Positions 13,514 to 24,630 of a DNA stretch of 64,000 nt are shown here, one piece after another (positions within the stretch are counted from its first letter, which is position 1; every line of letters starts with the position of its first letter). A program made the translations under genes and the position numbers. Source of the stretch: Opisthorchis felineus (lineage: Eukaryota > Platyhelminthes > Trematoda > Opisthorchiida > Opisthorchiidae); contig SJOL01007277.1 of the NCBI GenBank assembly GCA_004794785.1, positions 17,908 through 81,907 on the forward strand, given 5' to 3'. Under the pieces are notes generated by a model. It was given only the letters and a program-made list of their open reading frames with translations, had not been told where the DNA came from and ran no database searches.

Positions 13514-13749
13514 CTGATTTCAGCTACTTGGAGTCCTGCTTCCTCCATGCAATGACTCAATGATTGATGTTCGTTTTTTTAGTTGCGCCGGTTACGGTTC
13601 TTTACATAATCAGTCGTGTTGAATGCCAATCCATCGTTCGATTCTCACCCGAATGCCATTAGTCACACGCAAAGCCAACGTTATATTCATGATACAACTA
13701 TATCCACAATAATTTGATCCTCGTCGTGGCTTTCGTGTATATGCCTTAC

Positions 13750-13833
13750 CCAAGCCGAAGCATCATTTGGTTGTTCAACTTCGGTGCATACACCTTTATA
13801 TCGACCGGAGTCAATCCACACTTTCAACTGGTA
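13750..13833 (-). CDS. Candidate internal exon (28 codons), unidentified gene
   Basis: On the - strand, an acceptor after CTCTTTTGGAAG is followed by 28 open codons and a strong donor, TGG/GTAAGG (donor 13749-13744). Both ends are at phase 0, matching the candidate exons on either side (14276-14355 and 13283-13513). The peptide contains KVWIDSGRYKG and ends ASAW. No domain is recognised. The frame stays open past the donor to 13687, so a longer terminal exon is also possible. Confidence 0.35.
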
Positions 13834-14275
13834 CTTCCAAAAGAGTAAGCGCGAATGCCCGTAAAGTGATAAAACCGGCGAACATCCGATTGTAGTCGTT
13901 AAGCTGATCAACAGGATGAGTGAGATTCAGCACCATAAAAAGAACCGCTGCTATAGCAAAGCTGTTGTCACGTACTAAATTATGTGGTCCCTATGACACT
14001 CGATTTAGGTAACAGTGATGTCAAAGACTTAATGGTGTGATGTGAAGTCTATTAGAGAGACCGATCACTCAAGCCTATAAGCAACTGCAGATAATGGTGA
14101 ATATACAGTGACGGTATTCTGCATTCTTCGCCAATACCTAGAGTAAATATAGACAAGCATCACATGAGAGCCCGTGGTACAGTGAATCTATTAAAAATGC
14201 AACCTTCCCTGAGAATTCTGACATAATAATAAGGACGTTGTGCGCTAGTTTGGTCGTTTTGTTCAGTTCTCTTAC

Positions 14276-14355
14276 TAGGAGCACCAGAACATCATCTTTC
14301 TCTCTAAACTTATAGTGCATTTGTGCGATAACCTTCTGATCCTCAGGGCCCGAAA
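14276..14355 (-). CDS. Candidate internal exon (80 nt), unidentified gene
   Basis: An AATAG acceptor is followed by an open frame and a strong donor, CTA/GTAAGA (donor begins at 14275). The exon begins with two bases of a split codon and ends at phase 0, so it joins in frame to 13750-13833. The peptide SGPEDQKVIAQMHYKFREKD is charged and then turns hydrophobic. There is no family match that I can state. A chance origin is possible because the exon is short. Confidence 0.3.
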
Positions 14356-14418
14356 CTATTCGTCAACCTCTTTCATCACTAGGTGTCAACAAGAAAGTTG
14401 ATTCCGAAAGTCCGCATT

Positions 14419-14705
14419 TCATTGTGAAGTTAACAAAAGTGTAATTCTTGGTTGGACAGCATTGCCGATAAACAGTTCGTTATCGCTGGGGGGGTGAACG
14501 AAAAAAGGCATTCTCTTGTATCGCCGTGACTCAGTAGTGACGAATTGGGCAAAATGGTATTTTTCACGAGCCCACATGTCAGACAAAGCCATAAAAACTA
14601 ACAGTCTAAGAGGAATCGAGGGGTAGTTTCTGAACGTTAAGATCGAGCTGTCAAGTTGTTTTTCAGTGTACCATTGCCAACGACTCAGTGGAATATCGTT
14701 ATCCT
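14419..14705 (-). CDS. Candidate exon, unidentified gene
   Basis: A good acceptor (TTTGTCTGTAG just above 14705) opens a frame running 95 codons to a stop at 14419. Because the exon would start with two bases of a split codon, it needs a preceding exon that ends at phase 1. The best phase-compatible donor inside it is CTC/GTGAAA near 14557, which is weak; if used, it would join in frame to 14276-14355. The 3' limit is therefore uncertain. The peptide is rich in W, Y and F and has no recognised motif. Confidence 0.28.
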
Positions 14706-15889
14706 CTACAGACAAATTCTCTCAGGCTACAGGTCACTCCCTAGTGATATCCGTAGCCTGCATTCGCTGTCAGATCATACTACGATTTTCTTCCTCTGGT
14801 GGGGCCACACTCCATGAAGTAACCCAGAAATTTGTTTTCCTGTGTGGTATTGAGCTTCGCCCCTATCTGTGCACAAAAAGCTTGACAAATGGATCAACCA
14901 ACCGGTTTCTGTACGATTAGGGTTAGGGAATATAAAAATACCGAACTATTAGGAAGTCAAATCAAAGCACCAATAAATAAAATGATGGGGTTTACCTTCT
15001 TCACCTACTGTTTAACTGTGACCGGCCCCAAAATAAAGTGGTAATATGCGTCATATCATTATCCTAAGCCAATGTCTGCCTCGGCAGAAACTTCGATGTT
15101 CCACGCTTTCATGTTTTTGGGATCACCATCCGCCTTGCTTGGATTGCTTTAATCATGAAGTTGGAAGGGACTTTTGACACACCAATGACGACTCTCAGCG
15201 TAGTTTACTCATCCCTATAAGTTTATTCATGTGCGTGAAGAAAGTTCTGATGGGGATGGCATGATCGCTTCAGGCGTGTCCACAAATCGTTGTCACTTCA
15301 GTGAATTGTGTCAGGTTTCCGTATTCGACCTTTGTTTAGAACCCGCTCATGCATAGTGTAAATAGCGTGAGTCCGATAAACTTGGGGAAACAAGTATTTG
15401 AAAGTAACATGAGGTTGGATTTCTTTCTGAAAATAGTGGGCGTTAACCTAGTTGTCTGATGAAGACTTTTATGACCAATTGACTCACTGAGATAATCACC
15501 ATGTTGTACTGTACAAAGAAAAAGGATAGGGCATGTCGAGTACCCTTTTTGCACGGAACTCACTCACCATTGCACGATCGTTTAAAACAACAACCCCTTT
15601 TTGGCCGCGGTAGGGATAGTAGGAAATGAGTCTATCCACACTGGCGAGTAGCCAGCTATATGCCACGTGATTTACTAGCGTACTTAAGCCAAAATCACCA
15701 ATTCGCCTCTATCCTTTTGGCCAGTTCTTCCTCCAGAAGACTACCCCTATAGATCCTGCTTCAACTCGAAGTTTCTGTGGATTGTAAAGAGAGATCGTCA
15801 TCGAAGCTCCTAAGAAGAGTGCATCCTAATCGGCTGGGCTGATAAGGATGACGTCAGTCCATGAGGAATTACACAGTTTCTTCCACGGG

Positions 15890-15985
15890 ACGTACTAATC
15901 ACAAGGTTGCTGAAAGCACTTTGACAGTTCATGGCTGGTTCCATCCTTCGCGGACCTCATCAGGTAGGCGCAGTCTCCTAATTTA
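15890..15985 (-). repeat. Hammerhead-like repeat, diverged copy
   Basis: On the - strand the segment reads CGCCTACCTGATGAG, then a degenerate stem II and GCGAAGG where the conserved family has GAAAC, then the family's 3' block TTTTCAGCAACCTTGTGA in a mutated form. The CTGATGAG box is intact but the partner box is damaged, so ribozyme activity is unlikely in this copy. Confidence 0.55.
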
Positions 15986-16049
15986 CAAAGTAAGTTGCCC
16001 TTAACTGAAGACAGCTGAATACCTCATTCATCCCATTCACCCATCATTT

Positions 16050-16140
16050 AAATACACCGCGATATCTCAGATATCCTGCCAAACTAAACAGTAGATAGCT
16101 TCTGCGCAATTACATTCAGCTGAAGATTAGGCTGAGACTC
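16050..16140 (+). repeat. Module shared with the 39.5 kb and 29.3 kb loci
   Basis: The segment GCGATATCTCAGATATC, a CCAAACTAAAC-like block and ACATTCAGCTGAAGAT align in order with 39468-39545 (GCGATATCTCGAATATCG, CCAACTGAAAC, ACATTCAGTTGAAGAACATC). A looser match lies at 29270-29350. Here it lies between two hammerhead-like copies of opposite orientation. Confidence 0.5.
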
Positions 16141-16620
16141 CTGTTAACATCACTTGAAATTGCAGATCAGTGTGGATCGCCAATAGCTCTCTCCATTTTC
16201 AGCTGTCACCATACACTCAATGAGCTGTTTTCTCTTTTCCCTGAATCCATTGTTAAAACGGAGTTATCTCCAGGTGAACTTAGCACTTGATGCGTAGATC
16301 TCAGAGTTTTTCTCTCCTAAATAAATTTACGGTTCTAGTTGAGGAGCTACAACTAGAAGTACAGTGCCCAAGTGCTGCTGGCTCACTGAAGCCGCACAAA
16401 CGAACGCTTCGAACATATAGCTCAGAGATTTTAAACCGCTAAGGAGACGTGATTTCGACCAATAACGAAGTTATACAGTCTTTCAGAGTAACAGGGCTAT
16501 CAAAATTACTGAACGTCTACTGGTTCGGGTTGATCAGAAGTGGACCCATTCTATCGTACTTCCTTAACATTTGCAGGATCATGATGATATAAATCACCTG
16601 ACCCCTTCTTATTTGAGGGC

Positions 16621-16740
16621 AACTATTCATAAGAGTGCTGAAAACTCGTCAATAGCCCACGACCGGTTTTGCCCTTCTTGAGGCTCATCAGATAGGCGCA
16701 CTTCCCGAGTTTCTATCAACCTAGTATTCTACTTGAATCA
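16621..16740 (-). repeat. Hammerhead-like repeat copy
   Basis: On the - strand the order is ACTAGGTTGAT, GAAACTCGGG, CTATCTGATGAGCCTCAAG, AAGGGCAAAACCGGTCG, TGGGCTATTGACGAGTTTTC, AGCACTCTTATGA. This matches the copy at 39331-39445 block by block. The catalytic CTGATGAG is intact. The second box reads CAAAAC where an active hammerhead needs CGAAAC, so one core base differs. Confidence 0.65.
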
Positions 16741-17240
16741 GCAATGTACACCCGAATTTGCCACCACTCGTCGAAGACACGCTTTGCAGCTCCTTTCACT
16801 GACCACTTTGCCTTTGAGTCAGCAGAACTCCTGACAACTTAATACGCGTAACTTGAATGTCATTGTATATTCGTTCTACTTACAATCGTTGTTCACCACA
16901 CCAGATGACAGGTTAAGGTACAAATTTGCTGCTTGTGAAACTTCATTCACCCGTGTACTATAGTGACCTTTTCCTACGAAACGGGTCGACTACGAAACTG
17001 CAACGTGATCCCTAAGTAAGTTGGTTTACGTGTGCATGCACAGAGTAAACTTTTTCAGCGTTAACTCACCGTATAGGAAGTACTACTGGGTTGCAACTTC
17101 TGAAAGTTCGACGTTGTACATTCACATGCGTAAAGTTTCAGACCATTTTTCTTCAAGTGTGGCTAGTCCAGCAGCACAAAATGGTTGCTGACAGCGTTGC
17201 GCAACATTCTTAGAGTAGAAGGGCTCCGAACACCTCTTAC

Positions 17241-17614
17241 TGACATTGTCCTTTCAAAAATCTCGTGAATGTGTCCCACCGGTCCGAAACAGAGCAATCT
17301 CGTAAGTAAAATCTCCATGGGATGGTTTTTGAGGCCAATGCACTTCAGTAATGGAGGCGGTGGGTTGTAGTTTACCTTATCATACCACAATATACGGGTG
17401 AAAATGGTATGTGGTCGTTTGGGAGAAAAGTCTGTGTACCCACTTACAGAGGAGACGTAGATTTCGTGGGTCCTGTGGTGTTCCGGATCATCAACTACCC
17501 AACTAGTTCGGCTGGACATAAATTTTGAAGGCACTTTCTCAATCGTTTGCCAACCGGCGCTCGCAATCATTGCAGGCATGCCAATTCTTCTCAGCAAGAC
17601 TTTCGAGGTAGGTA
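17241..17614 (-). CDS. Candidate internal exon (374 nt), unidentified gene
   Basis: This is the longest well-delimited candidate on the - strand in this part. The acceptor is TCCGTATTTAG (AG at 17616-17615) and the donor is ATGTCA/GTAAGAGG (donor begins at 17240); both are strong. The frame is open throughout: two leading bases plus 124 codons, ending at phase 0. The peptide includes WVVDDPEHHRTHEIYVSSVS, a run of four prolines (NPPPPLL), and a hydrophobic segment ending GHIHEIFERTMS. I do not recognise the family. It may belong to the same gene as the exons at 13.3-14.7 kb, but a linking exon (phase 0 in, phase 1 out) was not found. Confidence 0.4.
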
Positions 17615-18966
17615 CTAAATACGGAATGACTTCGAAAACTAGGGATTAAGCCCCATCAGTTGACTGATTCAGTGTCTCAAAGAATGGCGTGCTTTTACTC
17701 AATTAAATGGCCTTGAGTTTTCACTCCATTACCAGGTGCAGTGTAAAACTTACACAGCTTGGATGACTATAACTGGTTTACAAGTTTTCCAGCGATTTAG
17801 GCAAATTAACTAAGCGAGACTTTGAGCACATAGACCCCCTGAAAGAGCTTACATTTGAAATAAGACTTGCCTATGAAATTCTCTGCCCAGTTCAGAAATC
17901 ACAAAACATATCCCCTTGCTGAATTCGAAAATCCTTAACCAAAGCTTGTTCCCATTTCGGTGTACTCCTATCTTCGGTCGCATCTATTCAAATCAGTCTT
18001 GGAAGACAAAATGTTAAGTAAGCGGGTTGGAAGGATTCACATGAGGTTGTGCATGACCTGAAGAACCTATTATTCGCACAGATGGTTGGCACACGCGGAT
18101 CCACCACCGAAGTTCACACTGGTGGGGAGTAAGCACACACTTCGTTCAGTGCTAAAAACGAACACCTACCAATTAGGCCTGAACTTTGAACTTTTCCCAC
18201 GCACATGTGCGTTGAAATCTGGAAACCGCCGCAGCACACTTTCGTGGTAAATTATACGTCAGCTGAAATGATCACTGCAAAGGAATAGCACACCAATAAT
18301 TTGAACTTCCAAACCTTAGAAGGATGTACAATGCAGGCAGGCTAATGGAAATTGCACCGAAATCTAGCTAGCAAATCACTTTGCTATAAGTAGTGAGGCG
18401 TTTTATTAATTTTCAGTTTGTTTCAGTATGGTACACACCATGGTCCTCCGCTCTTAACACAGCAAAAAAGGAAAGAATGGCACTGTTTCCTATCTGAGTG
18501 CAGGTGAATCTCATCGCTTATCGGCCGCCCGTGACCGAATGATACAGGGTCCAGCAAATATCCTGAGGGTCAAGAACCTGTAAGATGTACGCTTATGATG
18601 GACTAAGTAGCCGTAAAGTTCTCCTTCGCTTTTCAGCACTGGTTGACTGGCGTCAGAATATTACACAAGGGTTTTGAACACTACGTCACTGAGTTAATCG
18701 TCGTTATCACATGCCTAGTATGACTTTAATAAACATGACAAATCAAGCTTAGAAATTCCACAATCTTGACGAATTCTGTCAGTGAACTGTCAGCCAAATC
18801 TTCATTTCCAACATTAGTTATTTCATAACACAAACCTTCCTGTTACTGTCAATCTTATTTTTCGCTGGCTATCCACAGACCAGATAAATAACCTAATATT
18901 TCTGTTCCTTGACAGATCCAAGTAATTTTTTAAGCCAGCTTTAACTGGGTAGCCCTCTCAACAAGG

Positions 18967-19141
18967 CTACTGTAAGAACAGTGGCCAAATCTCTAAACTG
19001 TGCAGTTTTCGGTAGAAGGCATGAACGGGGTCCACAACGAGATACAGAATGTTTAACAAATGTGAATTGCCAAATACATCCATATCCGGAACCCCCTGGC
19101 AGAGGACATGAACCAAATAAGACCAGGCCTTCGACGAACTT
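18967..19141 (-). CDS. Candidate exon, unidentified gene
   Basis: A strong acceptor (GTTGTTCGTTGCTTAG just above 19141) opens 57 codons on the - strand that end in a TAG. A possible donor, ACA/GTAGCC, overlaps that stop. The first base completes a split codon. The peptide is mainly hydrophobic (LVHVLCQGVPDMD, LLNILYLVVDPVHAFY). No family is recognised; it is listed for its acceptor and its position in line with other - strand candidates. Confidence 0.25.
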
Positions 19142-22004
19142 CTAAGCAACGAACAACCTCATAGCTGGACCCATTCTTTCGGGCTTCTGGAGCTAACGGG
19201 GACCTTCAAACTATTTTCCTTTTTAAAGCTTACCTTCCCTAGAAAGCAAATGGTGTATGAATTTCTCAAACTCCTACTGCTGAGGATGTTCATCTGACCT
19301 GATCAGCTGAACAAGAGCAAGCCCTAACCAATCTTCGGCCACGATGGATTGGAAACACGTTTTATGTGCATATGGAATAGGTTTCAAAGCTTTGCGAGTT
19401 CAGCAGTCGTTAGCCTTAAATGGACGGACGTAAAAACTTGATGGTGGCTCAGAAAATTGCTACATTGAAGATACATGGTCTTGAGCGTTAATTTAATCTC
19501 TGTACGGTCACTGCTGCAAGGTCAATCCGATTCTTAGTCTGGGCGTGCGGGTTAAACCCGAGTGCCCTCCGTAACCGTCAAACGCCTACAAGATTTGCTA
19601 TCATGCCATGGTTTGAGAAGCCACAATTTATTCGGTCTTCGGGGTAAGTAGATTATGCACCTTTCCGTGGCATCGATCTTGGGATGAGTTTTGTGGCCCT
19701 CAAAAGAAAAAGTCAATCCCTTCGGCGCCCATTTTTGAAATGCTAATTCATTGAAGTTAATTGTAAAAGCATGTTCAACCTTAGGTAAGCTTTCATTGCT
19801 GCTCAGATCACCTCCTCAAACTTGTTTGTTCTTGGTATTTCCTGTTTCATTTATACTAAAGAAGGTTGGGTTTGGCTCAACGCCTGCCTGAATGAACGAA
19901 ATTCATCACCGTACGACCTGTTTGAAGGAGTACAGTTCTTCGTCTTCTGGTGAAAATTCAACAAAATGTGAAACTAACCCATAATTAGAGGACCACAACT
20001 GCATCAGAATGTTTGGTCTCCCATGCCTAATATTTCCATATCATAGAATCAACCAAGGAAAAGCCTGAAATGACTATACATCAGAAATGCTCGCAGTGTT
20101 ACGAAGAATACCATCCGGTTTGATGCTTGCTGTGTTGCACCACTACAATGGACTACTCGCATCCTTGAGTTCAGCGATAGCTTCAACAAAAGCCACAGAT
20201 GCAGAAATGCGTTAGGTAGCAATAATTCAGTGAAAGGCTATTGAGACAGACTTATTTGGTTCAGTAAACGAAATACGCTTCAATGTCACGTTTTCTCCAC
20301 CCGTTCTGCAACAGTGTACATAATGATGGAACACAACATACAACGAGTGCCTTCAGATCTTGGTGAAAAACGTTTCCCATTTTCCCGGATAAACTTGGCC
20401 CCACAAGACGCGATCAGCAGTCTCTTACCCGAGTAAGTGTAGTGGAACTTTCGGCACTCTTTTCCGGTCACAGAAGTGCAGACAAGAGAAGTGAGAAAGG
20501 CGCCTAATTACTGATTACCTGATTCTGTCCAGCTGAATTTTACGACCATTACTCGCTGTGGTTGGACATGTTTTCAGAATACATTTGTACGGACGCCGTA
20601 TGCGGTAAACGTGAGTAAAATGGTTTTACCGTAGTTGTACATTTTCCTACGCAACATTTGATCGAATGTTCCAACATAATCGGTATTATTGCACGAACAA
20701 CTTATGCACCACAAACACCTTGAAAGGCAGTTGAACGGTTTGATGCTGTTGATAGTTACAAAGCTGTAACTGTGGTATGGGTTAGTTTAAGCACTATTTC
20801 ACTCTACAGCTAGAAATGAGTATGCCTAGCTCCATTACCGTTATGATGAAACTCCGATCCTCAGTCCACAAGGCGCATGCCACTGCATTCCATTCCTCTG
20901 CATTAACAGGAGGACAACAGGAAACCCAAGTGAATTAACAGTTTGTTACTTTTTGAAGTGAAGTTCCAAATACCACGTTACAGGGCCATCTTCGAAATGC
21001 TAATATTAAGACCCCTTCACAGAAGCCTGACAATGTGGTGATGCATACACACACGGGTAATTTCTGGTGATTTGTATCCGACAAACGGGATTTGCCAACT
21101 TACAACGAAAATAGTGTCCACCTATCCTGAGCACTAGCAAGTAAGCCTATTCCGCTTACAGACCAAGAGGTTGCTTTCGTTTTCGAGTGCAAGGTAAAAT
21201 AAACTATCATTCTGAAGAGTAAGATGCCAAATTTAATCTTAAGCTCACATTCACAGTGGACCGGAGACTCGATGGAGTCCTTCTTAGTGAATAGTGTGAG
21301 TAGTGAATAATCTGCAGCACGTGAGTCTCCTCTAGGTTCAGCACATAAGACCTGTGACCTCACTCAAAATATCAGGAGACATTACCAAACAAACCGTCAT
21401 TTTACTACAGTAACCCCATATATCAGTTAAATCATATCGGAAAACCTATCTAAGGTAAACGAGATTCAGCCATATTCCGTAATAGGATGCTGTATCTAGG
21501 ATTGATCATTTTCGGCCTGAAGTCTTCCCTTCCTTCATCCGACTTTCACACTATTGGCTGAATAGAGCACAAGGCTGGCAGTCCGACCAATCGTCGAGTC
21601 GATGCGGCTGAAAGATAGGCATCAATGAGAAGGACCGATGGGTGTGACTAGCACTGCCATCTCTCTTCCCGTCACTCCACCCCCTGCGTAAGTCGACCGT
21701 TAGCGCTCAGCTCACACGCGGGCGCTTGTTCAGGAAAAGATTGGCCAATCGGAAGTTAGCTCATTTTGTGCTAACAAAGCTGGAAATTCGCCGCAACCTA
21801 CTATACACAAATCAATGACCGCATTTGGAAATTTGGAGATTACCTAAGCATCAAAGACATGGAGGAGCAAGTTGTCCAAGTACATAATGGTAAGTACCTG
21901 CTGATTACACTCTTTATGATGACTTAAATAATTCCCGACAGTCAACTAACAAGGCATTTTCTCTACAAACCCGTCTTTATGATAAGCTATTTCCGAAATC
22001 TGAC
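19142..22004. other. No supported gene
   Basis: Only short frames without splice support or recognisable motifs are visible on either strand. No repeat family stands out. Confidence 0.35.
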
Positions 22005-22120
22005 CTGCGGTTAGAATCACGGTTTTGTTGAACGGATGTGAACTAACTTCCAGTTGGACAGGAGAAACTTTATCCATGCTGCTAACTGTAACCCCTTTAG
22101 TGTTATTAATTTGTATGGTT
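22005..22120 (-). CDS. Candidate internal exon, unidentified gene
   Basis: The acceptor GCGTCCATTTTCCTAG (just above 22120) is strong. The frame runs as one base, 38 codons and one base, to a moderate donor, GCAG/GTCAGA (donor begins at 22004). The peptide (INNTKGVTVSSMDKVSP and following) alternates polar and hydrophobic residues like a beta-sheet domain. No family is recognised. Confidence 0.3.
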
Positions 22121-23265
22121 CTAGGAAAATGGACGCATTGGCACCGCAATCTCGCCTGTTTTAAAGCCTTTCACTTATTTTCTACACAGTGTTTAGTATC
22201 TTCTCCCCATGGCTAATCTAATCTTTTACTGATCCTACTAAATTAAAAAGAATATAATTTCCCCGTATTCTAGAGCCAACTGATAAACCCTAACCAACTT
22301 TGATGACAATGAAAAGTCTGCATACACAGCAATCGCCCACGCATATTATTTTATCATAAAATTTATGAAGTCCGTCATCTCTCTGGTTCCATTCACGCAA
22401 GCTAAACCGCTTTGTTGCAAAGTTTTATAGTTTGCCCTTCTGGATATGGGCACTGTATTTTTTAAGGACTGATATCCTGTGCTGGGGAGAAGGACCAAGT
22501 TGTCACAGCCGTTACGATTCGCTTTACTGTAAATTGACAGATAGACTGGAGCACCATGTTGTTGGTTCAGGCAAAAACCTACTGTTTTCCTAATCCCACT
22601 CTTGCTGTAAACCCTATGAATTGTGGACAGAATGATTCTCCTTGGTCACTTGTTGGCTGTTCGAGCAGCATGCGGAGTAACTTTTGAATGATCAAATCTA
22701 AAATGTGGAAAGATTACGGCGTTGCCTGAAACAATCTTTGCTGAATGTTCTAAGTACGGTTCATCCCGGGCCGAAGTTTCCAGTTAGAATTCTTTTCCCT
22801 CAAGAGTGTTTGAAACACTTGTGGTGTGCCAGTTTTCTGACGAATAGCCGAACCGATCACGTTATTCTGCATTTTAACTCATCCTGACTTACCCTAATCT
22901 ATGCACTTCTCTCGGAAATTTCACATTCAACCGCTTAAACCCAACCAACCATAACATAGCTTTAAGTTGGAAGTGTTTCTTTGAATTTAGCCAAAATATG
23001 GCAATGGGTTCATTGTTTCCAGGCTATCATCACCAAACTGGATCAGGAAGATCTCTCTATGAGATTGTCAGTGATGCTTTATGACAACTCGGGTCAATAA
23101 TTGAGACGTGATGGTGAAGCACACAATCAAGTTCCAAGCGCACAATCTACAAATGATCAGATTCAGTGTGATGATCGGAATTCATTTGAGATAAGCAACC
23201 TCATTATTCCAGTTGCAATCCGCTCATAAGCCGACGAAAACAATTCAATCACTGGCCCTCTTAAC

Positions 23266-23431
23266 CTAAATAGGAAAAACAACTCAGGAGCTGTGCGAGA
23301 AGTTGCCTGGGAATGTGGTCACATTTCTGGATTGAGATTCGAAGCATTTCTTCCACTAAACGTCGGTTGATATGTGCAAATGCATTTTTACATTCAAAGC
23401 AGACTGTCATGTGGATAAAAGACGAGAGATT
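23266..23431 (-). CDS. Candidate internal exon, helical repeat-like
   Basis: On the - strand an AGTCAG acceptor is followed by 55 open codons and the donor TATTTAG/GTTAAG (donor begins at 23265), ending at phase 1. The peptide (for example HINRRLVEEMLRISIQKC, then RQLLAQLLSCFSYLG) looks amphipathic and helical, loosely recalling helical-repeat proteins such as the FAST kinase family, but this is only an impression. The acceptor has a poor pyrimidine tract. Confidence 0.27.
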
Positions 23432-23962
23432 CTGACTAGACGATCGATATATTTTCTTGTCCACTCCAAGTAAAAATTTATTAAGCGACCTTAACTGCCT
23501 GTAAAATTTAGGCAGCTAGATACTCTGAATGGTTTCACTTCACCTGTCTTTTCCTTAATTTCCATAAATACGTGGAGATCGGCTTTACGGAAACATGTAA
23601 AACCTACGGTGATGTAAGTATCCTGTCACACCTACTCCTGTTTTGTAATTTGCAGTTTGTCATGCTTCCGTGGGCTGAAATCCCAGGACAGTTGTGAAAC
23701 CACCCCTAAGAACTAGCCACCATGCAACCAAGGCTGACAGGGAGCTATATTAACAGGAATGCTATTCAGCAATAAATGTAGGCTGAATATTGAGAAACCG
23801 AGAAAGGTAGGAAGATCACCTCAGAGTATTGCTGGATATTTGGTGGTGATTCCGCAACCTCATTTAGCCCTCAAGCAGACGGTTCAAAACAACGAGCTGA
23901 TTCGAGATTGAAAATCTTTCCAGACACTGTGCATGCAATTCTTCATAGAATTGGAACTGTTG

Positions 23963-24286
23963 TCAGTGTTTCATGATCACGTTGTAACTAAGCCCGGTAA
24001 AAAGAATTTCACTGTTTTCCCAATAAACACCTGATCCCAACGCAATCCCTCCGAGTTCATCACTCAAGGAGCTGTTCAGCAGCAGGTTACAGGATGTCAG
24101 AAGATACAGGCTGTTCTCATCGTAGGTGAGCCATCCGGAGCCAGGTGTGTCAAAATATAATCTTGGGTATTTCAAGTTTAAAGCCCCCGACATATTCGTA
24201 AGATGCGCACCACCTGTGGTTCCTGCTTCTCCGCCCTTCCGAGCAGACGAAATTTGCTTACCGAATAGAAAAATTACATCTGAGAC
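23963..24286 (-). CDS. Candidate exon B of an unidentified gene
   Basis: A very good acceptor (CATTTCCATTAG, AG at 24288-24287) opens a frame at phase 0 that runs 107 codons to a stop at 23963. Possible donors near the end are TTA/GTTACA and AAC/GTGATC, so the true 3' limit is unsure. The peptide starts VSDVIFLFGKQISS, continues with a glycine-rich GGEAGTTGGAH, and contains YFDTPGSGWLTYDENS. The beta-rich pattern would suit a propeller or extracellular domain, but no family can be named. It joins in frame to the candidate at 24373-24630. Confidence 0.38.
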   Translation of the reverse strand, partial: VSDVIFLFGKQISSARKGGEAGTTGGAHLTNMSGALNLKYPRLYFDTPGSGWLTYDENSLYLLTSCNLLLNSSLSDELGGIALGSGVYWENSEILFTGLSYNVIMKH

Positions 24287-24372
24287 CTAATGGAAATGTA
24301 CAAGAAAATGTGCAATAGCGTTAGCAGCTTGAAACCGCTAATCGAATCAGCTCATAACCATGAAGTTCAGAC

Positions 24373-24630
24373 CTTCAGCACCAGGTCTCCTGAAGTGCAG
24401 GTCTTATTGACCGGGAGATATCTTGTAACATTAAGTTTTTTCCGTTGATTGCGCTTCCTTGCGAAAAATAGCCAGGATTTCAAGTAGGGACGAAAAGAAG
24501 TTCTGGACAGTAGAGTTTCCGTTTTCAAAATGATCTCATATGGTTTGGTTCCTTCGTTGGATCCCGGGCTAATAGGCTTGCTGAATAAAAATGGCTTTCG
24601 GATGTTCGGTGTGATCAATTTCTCGGGAAA
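24373..24630 (-). CDS. Candidate exon A of an unidentified gene
   Basis: The frame is open for 86 codons from an ATATTAG acceptor to the donor CTGAAG/GTCTGA (begins 24372). Both ends are at phase 0, and the 86-base gap to the next acceptor gives a short intron joining it in frame to 23963-24286. The peptide is basic in its middle (FARKRNQRKKLNVTRY). The donor is weak, so the join is tentative. Confidence 0.33.

Larger units (their letters stand above)
14706..17240. other. Probable intron or spacer with repeats
   Basis: No exon was supported here. The stretch holds two - strand copies of the hammerhead-like repeat (15890-15985 and 16621-16740) and, between them, a + strand module at 16050-16140 shared with 39460-39545. 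Confidence 0.4.
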
